A DNA stretch of 64,000 nucleotides, from contig JACBKR010001164.1 of the NCBI GenBank assembly GCA_014218235.1, positions 22,500 to 86,499 on the forward strand. Reading direction: 5' to 3'. Source of the DNA: Colocasia esculenta. Its lineage: Eukaryota; Streptophyta; Magnoliopsida; Alismatales; Araceae. Of the stretch, positions 55,693 to 64,000 are shown piece after piece. Below the pieces are notes generated by a model that saw nothing but the letters and a program-made list of their open reading frames with translations, ran no database searches and was not told the origin of the DNA. How positions within the stretch are numbered: the stretch's first letter is position 1; every line of letters begins with the position of its first letter. Position numbers and translations under genes: made by a program.

Positions 55693-58600
55693 CACAATCC
55701 CCGTGATTACAATAGGTTGTACAATTAAACTCACGCGAGTTATTGGGCCAGAGTAACAACCCAAATGATGAAGATTAGAAATATTGGCATAAAAATATTA
55801 AACAGAATTAAAATAAGAAATTAATTGAATAAGTGTGATAAATAGATTTAAATAAGAATAAAGGGTGAATAAATAGAATTAAATCAGTACCCATTAAGTT
55901 AAATTAGTAATGGGTTTTACTAATGGTCGTAACATGAATTGTTGGGCCCAAATATGAAGAGTCCATCATGAGATGGGAAGTAATTAGGCGAAATTCACAC
56001 CTAAAAATAGTAATAAATAGAAAAGGGTAAGATAAAGACTAAATGGGATGTAATTATCCTAAATAAGAGTCCTCATCCCATCCTAACCCATTACCTACAA
56101 AATTAGACCTCTCATCTATACTATTAGGTGGGATAATGCAAGAAATAAGGAGGTAAATATAGAAATTAAGAGTTTGAAGAGAAAGAGGAGTTTTGAGAAA
56201 GATGGACTCTTAAACCAAACAAAACACCCTCAATTCGGCCTTATCACCCCATAGAACGATTGTTGGAGCTTTGGTGGACGAGGAGGAGAGCTGAAGAACG
56301 AAGGAGCAAGAGGAAGGAGCTTGGAAAGGAGGGATTTCATCTCGTTTTTCATCAAAACCCTAGGATTTTCTTATTAGCAAGAATAGGTAGGCAATCTCTC
56401 AAGCTAAACTTATGTAAAATTACCCTAGGTAGTCTTCATGATCCCTTTCAAAAGCCCTCTTGTTTCGGCCCTTTTCGTTCTTGCATGAGGGCGAATTAAA
56501 TGCCCAAATCTCTATGGACATGTCTTGCCTGAACCTTCATGTTTTGCTTGTAACCTCGAATCTACTAATGCTCATGCCTTGATAAAATCACCATAAGTAC
56601 TGCTTGTAGTTAGGGTTCTAACGAGCCCAGTTTGCCCACATTCCATTGAGCATGTCTTGCGAATTAAATCATTTCCTAGACCTGTGCATGATTAGGTCAA
56701 TGAAAAGTAACCTAGTCAAAATACGTTCTATACATGATTGATTTCTAATTGTTCATTTCCAGTGATAGATCTCTATGTTTATTGTCGTTTAAAATTAGTT
56801 TCATCATTTTTGGATCACTGTTCGATTTCTTATCGAATTTTTAAGTGCCCTGTATCATGTAGATCCCCCTGGAAAAAAGGTCAAAACCCCTTTTCTGGGT
56901 TCGGGCCACCTTCTGGTGTTGCGACGGCCAGATCTGCCGCGACCTTAGAGGGGTCGTGACACCAGGACCCATCGCGATATGAACGTGATAGGTCGACTGG
57001 TCGTGACCTGCCCTCCGGTTCAACCCCTGCACCTGGTTCAGCATAAGGCGACCAGATGTAGCGTTGCGACCTGATCGTGACGGCTAAACCCGTCGCGACC
57101 TGATCATGACGGCAAAACCCGTCGTGACCTGATCGTGATTACCAAACCTGTCACGATCTGATCGTGATGGCCAAACCATCGCGACTTGAACGTGACGGCC
57201 ATACCCGTCACGACATCAATATTGCGGCTAGAACCTGTAATTGCATGTACAACCCTACTATTATTACCATTTAACCTGTATTAACCCTAATTAAATACTA
57301 TCATGAACTGTAATGACTTGTTAGTCAATAATGAGTAATGTTTACATGAATTAATTAATTTAAAAGCTATGTGCACAATCCATTATTCTCTCTTGATTCT
57401 TACACATGCACACACTTAACATTCATGTTTGTCATTAAACCTTATTAAATTACTCAATAATGTATATGGTAATTAAGTTAAATTATTACTAAATTCCCCA
57501 TTTTATTAAATGACACTTGTCTTCATTTTATTCGCGTGTTTTGTACACCGTTATCGCGTCCCTCTGCCTTCAAACACTTAAGGCAAGACGGACAACGTTT
57601 CATTACACACTTTCTCTTGGCATGGACCACCTCTCCATCAGGAATACTCTCGACTGGGCCAGGGACTCCTTGTCAAGGCCTCCGTAAGACTTCTTGGCTT
57701 TGGCGCACGTCCTTAGCCGACGAGCTGGTTGTACCCTTAAACCGTTACACCTCTAGGGATCAGTATGATCCAAACGGCCTTAGTGTGTTCTCTCTTACCT
57801 TGGGATCATGCCAGACCATCTAGTCTGTGTTCGTAGCACGGCTAGTGGGCGGTGGTGACTTCTACCAGACTGCCGGCACCCGACTGAGTGTTGTGCAACT
57901 GTTACTATCGATGTTTCACGTTGTTTTATGATTATACCCCTATCTCATCTACTATTCGTTACTCTCATATGTTCACTTCACTCTATACTCTCATCTATTT
58001 TGTCTATTACTCTCCTCTCTTCTTGGTACTCTATTTGGCCATACAATTGATTGTCAAAAAAAAAACAGTGTTATATGCCAAAGCAATAGGGCCCGGTCTG
58101 GTCCTGGGGAGAGCGCCCGAAGAGTGCCATTTCCTTGCAAGGGTAACGTGATCAGGGTGTGTACGGCATGCACCCAGCGCCATTTAATAACAATCACAAT
58201 TAAATCTGTGACAATCAATCAATCATTTTACTATGTTCTCTAGGTTGACATGATGCTCGACCAGGGAAGTGCTATTGCACCTTTGTGCAGATGTTACTTA
58301 TTCTTTCACTATATGGCCAATCCTTATTATGCTAGTTTTGCAATTATTCTTTTTGAATGTGCTATCATTTCTTGCTATCGTGTGCTATCACTCTCTCGAC
58401 TATACTTGATAGTTCTCTCTAGTTGTCCTGCCTATAAGATATTAATCACTTAAAACATGCCTGTTTACATGAGATATTAAGTCCTACTGAGCGTTATCGC
58501 TCACCCTGCGCTATTTGTTATATGCGTCAGGTAAGTCAGATGATGACCCTACGCCACCAACGGGAATGGACTGGAGTGAGGAGCAACATGGAGTCATAGC

Positions 58601-58860
58601 GATGGAATGTCCTTAGTACCTTAGAGTTTAGTTAGATATTTACTTAATTATCCCTTCCAATGTAATGATGTTATTGAGACCTATGTTTTGGCTCAGAATT
58701 AGTGGTTGTAATAGTTTAGGTGATTTATCAATAAAATAAGAAGTTTATTTTATTATTGTTCATTAGATGCTCTGATATTTGCGATTGTATGCGCAATTTA
58801 CGTTACCATACACGTTGTTCATGCCTCCCCGATTAATTCTGCTGCTAAATTGGCGGGGCA
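55693..58860 (+). mobile_element. 3' LTR of family B (chromovirus-like Ty3)
   Basis: About 3,168 bp from the PPT to GGCGGGGCA at 58860. It matches, in inverse orientation, 4145-6826 and 63145-64000. Its size equals that of the chromovirus A LTRs, suggesting a related lineage. The first bases (CACAATCCCCGTGATTAC) seem to be a mutated TGTAACACCCC-type start. Open frames inside (56260-56499, 57536-57823, 57888-58151, 58250-58453) are LTR sequence. Confidence 0.8.
56920..57216. promoter_or_regulatory. 29 bp tandem array of CGCG-core palindromes in family B LTR
   Basis: Cores (CGCG, CGTG, CACG, CATG, TGCG) start at 56920, 56938, 56955, 56973, 56984, 57002, then 57065, 57076, 57094, 57105, 57123, 57134, 57152, 57163, 57180, 57191 and 57209. 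From 57065 intervals are 11,18,11,18,11,18,11,17,11,18. The unit consensus begins GTCGCGACCTGATCGTGACG. Most differences are C to T or G to A at CpG. Confidence 0.9.
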
Positions 58861-58868
58861 TGATACCA
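58861..58868 (-). other. Truncated primer binding site of family C
   Basis: The minus strand reads GTGGTATCA before the junction, the start of TGGTATCAGAGC. The rest is replaced by the family B LTR end at 58860, so B inserted within the PBS or a deletion ended there. Confidence 0.6.
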
Positions 58869-60601
58869 CTGGAGGGAGAGATGGGAAGAAGGATGAAGAA
58901 GGTGGCTTCTCCTCTTAAGATCTAGCCTACGAACTTTAAGGAGAACCCTTCTATGTATAGAGAGCCTATAGGACACCAAGCAGGACACCTCATCATGTCA
59001 TGATGACAAGGGACACCTCGTAGGGACACCTCATCAAGTTATCATGAAAAGGGACACCTTAGTAGGGACACCTCGTCAAGTTATCATGATTACAGAGACA
59101 CCTCACCAGGGACACCTCATCATGTCATGATTATAAGGACACCTCATCAGGGACACCTCATCATGTCATGGTTACAAGGACACCTCATCAAGGACACCTG
59201 GTCATGTCATGATTACAGGGACAACTCACTAGGGACACCTCAACATGTCATGATTACAGGGACACCTCACCAGGGACACCTCATCACATCATGATTATAG
59301 GGACACCTCACGAGGGACACCTCATCATGTCATGATTACAGGGACACCTCACCAAGGACACCTCATTACGTCATGATTATAGGGACTCCTCACGAGGGAC
59401 ACTCATCATGTCTTGATTACAGGGACACCTCACTAGGGACACCTCATCATGTCATGATGATAAGGGACACCTTGCAGGGACACTTCGTCTTGTTATCATG
59501 ACAAGGGATACCTTAGCAGGGACACCTCTTAATGGATCTTTTCACTATAGACCCAATAGATCTATAATAGGTTAAAGAAGGCTTATTGATAACTTTTATC
59601 CAATCCTCTATTCATCGCATTATCCACCTTATGTGTGTGACCTCTAGGCCCAATATCGAGCTGGCCGTGAGTTGCACCCGTCAGAACTCCTTTTGACTTA
59701 GTGAATTATTATCTCTATAGTAATTCACTCAACATCAATTATGAATATAGTAGGCCACTATGCCTTAATCCCAAACGATACGAGTGATCAAATCCATTGG
59801 ACCTATCTGCCCGCAGTTACTATGTACCTATAGTCCCTCATCAAATTACTATCCCAGACCCGTATATTTCATGGTGTTGTCAGGCCTGTATGAAATATTT
59901 TAAACTCAAACTCTTATCGGATTCTCTTGGAGAACTGCTTCTCTCTAAATCCGATCGACCCTAGCCACGGATTTGCCTGAGTAAGACAATATGGGATATT
60001 CCTCTCATGATACTGAGAGTGGATGATCCTCTATTGACACACAATTGCCTTCGCAAGTTTGGCTACCATTCCTATGACTAGCTATACTAGACCTGAAATA
60101 TCCAGACGTTAAATCCAGTATCAATGAATGGAGTACCTAAACAAGACATCTTTGGTGTCTCAAGTCTAAGGACTAGTTACACAACTGAGACTACGGAATC
60201 GCTATCTGACAATCAGGTACCATTGACCATACAACATTCCGAGAACGGATCATTCAGTGAACCATTCTCCAATGAGCACCTGCACAATATCCCTAGTGTC
60301 TCCACACAAGCAGCTATGAGAGCAACAGCTTCCATCACATAGAGGGGTATATGGCACACTGTCTTTTCGGTCATCTCAATATCCTTCTTGAGTAACCTAT
60401 GACTAGAATATTTAGGTCTATGTTTAAAAAGGATCGGCCTCATTATCATTACCTCAACATGATCCAATTCCCATTGCACAGACCCATGGACATCACAGTA
60501 TACTTATGTATGGAATATACAGTGAGAAAATACCATTATAATATTTTCAAAGAGATTGTACATATTTAGAAGTATCATCACTCACGTGAATTGTGTTGAG
60601 C
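58869..60601 (-). mobile_element. 5' LTR of family C retrotransposon
   Basis: Read on the minus strand it begins TGCTCAACAC at 60601 and ends CTCCCTCCA at 58869, next to the PBS remnant. A CTATACATAG TATA-like sequence is at 58951-58960. U3 includes a 41 bp minisatellite. Element type cannot be decided without pol; the PBS is shared by Copia and Ty3. Open frames at 60124-60342 and 60213-60479 are not supported as genes. Confidence 0.65.
58970..59530. repeat. 41 bp minisatellite in family C LTR
   Basis: About twelve units built from GGGACACCTCATC, ATGTCATGATTACA and GGGACACCTCACCA, with a palindromic ATCATGTCATGAT core. Ends of the array (58970-59060, 59460-59530) have a variant with TTATCATGA. 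Confidence 0.88.
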
Positions 60602-60642
60602 ACCTACCTCTAAGAAAATAATTTAAGATTATTATAACTTTG

Positions 60643-62602
60643 TGTTTTTTGCTATGACAAAACCTTTAAAAGACTTTCTACAAATTAAATACATATCACA
60701 GAAAATAGTTTGGACAAACTCTATGTCGAAAAATTTTCTAAGTCCACAGACATCACAATCCGATTATGGACTCTGACTCATTTAGAATCGAAAAATTCTG
60801 CACTAGATCATCTCTAAAATTTTCTAAGTCCAGTCTATCCGACTGTTAACTCCGACTTCATAAAGTCAATGATTCAGAAATCTAACTCCTCTGTATCCGA
60901 CTCCATACAGTCGACTACTTCATTATGGACTTCAATTCTCAAAAGTCGAATTCTTCTATATCCGACTTCTAAAGTCGAATTCTCTGTCTGTTTCTGTTAA
61001 CCTCCATGGAAGTTGAATTAGACTTTCGGATGCATTTCTATCCGACTTGCAAAGTCAAATGATATTATCTTATGCAACTTCGTCGAAGTTGAATTTATCC
61101 ATAATTCTGTCTCCGACTCCTAGAGTCGAATTACAATCTCTTCTGAATCCGACTTCATTAACAAATCATGTACTTGTACTTTTTCTATGAAGATACTATT
61201 TTATCATCTTATGAAATTTTGATTGCAATCATTTATCTTCCTTGATATGATTAAAACCTACATTGACTGAATATTTTCTCTGTCTATTAAATTACTTAAT
61301 ATATTCTGACATGATAAGACATATTATACTTAAAATATCTTTAAAATTGTCAAATGAATATTTAAATACATCTGTTCAAATTATCTCTTGCTTCATGACA
61401 TTAGTCCATATTTTCTCATTTCAGAAGATATGTTGCATTTATTATTTTCAGACGCATGGCATCTGACAGAGGCTCACCTACCACTGTCAGTTTTGTGCTC
61501 ACCTTTGTTTGCTGACTATTTATCCATCCTTTATTGGTCTGAAAAAGTTATCTGTCTGAGTTTCCATACATTTATTTTTCTATGACTTACCTACCTCAAA
61601 GTATGGATGTACCTTGTCTCTTTGTCTGTCTTTGCTGCAGGACATTTATTGAAGCAAGTTTTCAGCATGGAGCTTTCACAGTCTATTTAATTGGAAGTTG
61701 ACCTCTTAGCTGTGAAGCTGCAAGCCTCGTCCAAGAAGCATTGGAAAGAAGCAAATAAAAAAGACCTATGGATAACAACCTCAGTAAGCATCCAAAGGAT
61801 CCAAGGTCTCTCCTCTAACGGCCATTTTCAAACGGCTACATTCTTCATGAAGATTATAAAAGAAGCCATGTTTGAAAGGAGATATACACATAGAACCAGA
61901 TAACTAAACACTTAGAGCTGTGCTAGCATTCTCTTCAATTCTCTTCTGCCTTCTGCTAGCAAGAGATCTCCCAAGCCTTCTTCCAAGCTACAAGATTGAA
62001 AGCTCCTCTTTCAGAAACTCTCCAAGCTCTCCCATTCTCACAGAAGTCTTGCTTTTGGGTGGCAATTGTAATTAGAAATCTTTCAGTCCACCCTGCTTGT
62101 TCAGAAAGGATTTTAGTTGCAATTCTCTTCTTCTTATCCTTTCAGAATTAGGTGTGTTTGCTCATTCTTGAGATAAACACACAAGTGTTTTTACATCTCT
62201 TTCTGTGTAATTCCTGCAGGAGGATTGTTCCTGCATTTCCCCTCTTGTGAAGGAAGACCTTATTAAAGGTAGTGTTGTACCCCTGGTAAGGGAATACTGC
62301 TTGGGAGCAAGTGGGCTTGTAATTCCTCTCAAGGTGAGAGAAGGCTAAAGTTTATTGGCAGTTAGTGAAATCTCAAGTGGTTGGCTTGAGGACTAGATGT
62401 AGGACTTCCATGGGGAAGGGTCGAACTAGGATAAATCTCCTTTGCATTGTGTGATTGTTTCCGCCAATTTACCCTTGAATCACACACTACACTAATACTA
62501 ACAAATTATTTAGTGCTGTTAATTTCAGATAAAATTTTAAAAAGCACAAGAAGTCCTATTCACCCCCCTCTAGGACATCATTAGTGCCATTTCGATCCAA
62601 CA
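60643..62602 (+). mobile_element. 5' LTR of the right Copia element
   Basis: About 1,960 bp, from TGTTTTTTGC at 60643 to GATCCAACA at 62602, one base before the PBS. U3 has a cluster of small hairpin repeats (60854-61127) and the TATA box ATTATAAAAG at 61853-61862. The first bases resemble the outer end of the left Copia LTR. The partner LTR is outside the window. Confidence 0.8.
60854..61127. repeat. Cluster of GACTT/AAGTC hairpins with varied stems
   Basis: Stem pairs: GACTT-N4-AAGTC 60854-60867; GACT-N6-AGTC 60899-60912; GACTT-N10-AAGTC 60928-60947; GACTT-N3-AAGTC 60964-60976; GACTT-N3-AAGTC 61044-61056; AACTT-N5-AAGTT 61076-61090; GACTC-N3-GAGTC 61115-61127. The last two change both sides of the stem together. 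Confidence 0.8.
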
Positions 62603-62603
62603 G

Positions 62604-62615
62604 TGGTATCAGAGC
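62604..62615 (+). other. Primer binding site of the right Copia element
   Basis: TGGTATCAGAGC one base after the LTR end at 62602. Confidence 0.92.
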
Positions 62616-62653
62616 GAGGTGTTCTCAGAAGAATATAAATATTTGAGAAGAGA

Positions 62654-63144
62654 TGGAAGTTGAAGCTCACAACTTTGATGGCCAGTCTGTTACAAGGCCA
62701 CCATTCCTTGATGGTGAGGATTATCAGTATTGACGATGATGATGGAGTGCTTCATCAGAGGTACATATTTTGATATGTGGCAGGTAATAGAACAAGGTGA
62801 TTTACAAATTATTGGTGATCCACATCTGGTCTTTCCATAGCTGATAAAAGAATATGTCCCTGAATTATAAGGCTAAAAATTATCTTTGTTGTGCCCTCTC
62901 TAAAAAGGAATCAATAGATTGTCTGCTTGTAGAACTACAAAAGAAATGTGGGATAATTACAAGTTACATATGAAGGAACCGATAGAGTTAAACAAACTAG
63001 AATAGACATTTTGTATCTCAATATGAACAATTTAAAATGCTTCCTAATGAAAACATTACTCAAATGTATAATCGCTTTTCCAACATAATAGTAGGATTAA
63101 GTTCTCTAGGAAAGTTCTTACTAATGAAGAAACAATAAGGAAAA
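62654..63144 (+). pseudogene. Copia gag, N-terminal part, cut by family B LTR
   Basis: The ATG at 62654 begins MEVEAHNFDGQSVTRPPFLD, then GEDYQY, the usual Copia Gag opening. A stop follows near 62732 (TGA where the family has a tryptophan). Later fragments (near 63000-63100, an FVSQYEQFKMLPNENIT-like block) confirm UBN2. The gene is interrupted at 63145 by a family B LTR. The type matches the left Copia element and element E at protein level. Confidence 0.82.
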
Positions 63145-64000
63145 TGTAACGCCCCGACGTGGAATATCGAACGGAATTATACTTATTAAATAGTACAGAG
63201 CGAGAAAATAAATGACAAAACCATTGCTCAATTGGAATATGATAAAAAAACTCTATTTCAATAATAATCCATCAACTAACTATTACATCAATCTATCAGA
63301 GCCATAACTGGGGCCCATAGTACTTTATTCAAATCAAACTAACACTACGACTGATTGACAACTAAACTAACTAACTACTACGCCATGAAAGAGATATCAG
63401 GTCACTCCTGAGCAACGTCCTCATCATCCCATCCTCGTGAGTGTGTCATATCCATCCAACTCACCTGAACACATGAAATAAACACGCAGGATGAGCGAAT
63501 AACGCCCAGTAGGACTTACTATCTCATGAGAACAAGCATGCTTTAAATATTAATGTCTTAAATGGCAGGGTAACAAAGAGCAAGTCATGTAGAGGCAAGT
63601 AACGATAGCAAACAGCACAACACTGTATAGTGAAAATAGCACAATGATAACGATCATGGAATGGCCATGTAACATAATAGAAGAACTTGTATAGCACTTG
63701 AATAGATAGCACTTGATTGTCAACGATAATTGTTATAGTGTTAATGGCACTGGATGCATGCCGTACACATCCTGATCATGTACCCTTGCACAGAAATAGC
63801 ATTCTTTGTGAGCTCTCCCCAGGACCAGACCGGCCCTATTGCACTGGCATATAGCACTTGTTTATTTTAGACAATCAGTTGTATGGCAAAATAGAGTACC
63901 AAGAAGAGATGAGAGTAATGGATGAAATAGATGAGAGTACAGAGTGAAAGTGAACAGATGAGAGTAATGAGATAGTAGATGAGATAAGGGTATAATCGTA
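63145..64000 (-). mobile_element. Family B LTR, minus strand, running off the window
   Basis: Starts TGTAACGCCCCGAC at 63145, inside a Copia gag. It is parallel to 4145-6826 and supplies the roughly 310 bp missing there. Shared blocks are at 63476-63545 and 63812-64000. The open frame 63524-63712 is not a gene. Confidence 0.82.

Noticed and set aside
56920..57216. CRISPR-like array with 29 bp period
   Set aside because: The whole unit repeats without unique spacers, it lies inside a plant LTR, and there are no cas genes.

Overview
The window is a dense nest of plant transposable elements; no ordinary host gene could be supported. Flowering-plant origin is inferred from tRNA-Met-type primer binding sites (TGGTATCAGAGC), chromodomain Ty3 elements with LTRs near 3 kb, an En/Spm (CACTA) transposon with TNPD- and TNPA-type genes, plant-mobile-domain genes and a SIRE-like Copia element. 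The species cannot be named. Almost every reading frame is broken by small lesions, and LTR pairs differ by many 1-base indels, so some breaks may be residual long-read assembly error rather than biology.

Layout. 1-3502: 5' end of a minus-strand Copia element (gag, PBS, about 2.1 kb LTR with a tandem array). 3503-4144: end of a Tat-like Ty3 LTR (family D). 4145-6826: minus-strand LTR piece of family B (chromovirus-like). 7005-17861: complete minus-strand chromovirus A (LTRs 7005-10165 and 14727-17861), inserted between units of a roughly 135-180 bp tandem repeat. About 17862-38840: a minus-strand CACTA transposon, with right terminus and subterminal repeats at 38620-38840, GC-rich leader, TNPD N-terminus, TNPD core and C-terminus, an array of duplicated mini-exons, and a TNPA-like gene. 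A LINE (20542-22790) lies in the mini-exon array and an entire Ty3 chromovirus F (26118-35333, lacking integrase) lies inside TNPD. 38841-38999: F-like fragment. 39000 to about 48000: plus-strand SIRE-like Copia E (5' LTR, gag, protease, integrase, deleted RT, RNase H, env-position ORF). About 48100-55640: 3' part of Tat-like Ty3 element D, with two antisense plant-mobile-domain genes and its 3' LTR. 55693-58860: family B 3' LTR. 58869-60601: minus-strand LTR of family C. 60643-63144: plus-strand Copia 5' LTR and gag start, cut by a third family B LTR from 63145 to the window end.

The most unusual signal cuts across families. Elements A, B and D carry CGCG-centred short palindromes whose cores repeat at alternating 18 and 11 bp (29 bp period). 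Copia E carries CTGTCGACAG palindromes only in pairs whose cores are 21-22 bp apart. The Copia at 60643 carries GACTT/AAGTC hairpins with paired base changes in the stem, and F carries GGCAA/TTGCC inverted pairs. In D, E and both Copia LTRs these arrays lie upstream of recognisable TATA boxes; in D two lie upstream of the antisense genes. This looks like family-specific regulatory or RNA-structural modules; the function is inference. A second unusual structure is the CACTA mini-exon array: about ten units near 130 bp, each with its own acceptor and donor-like sequence around a near-60-nt exon that would add 20 codons per unit.
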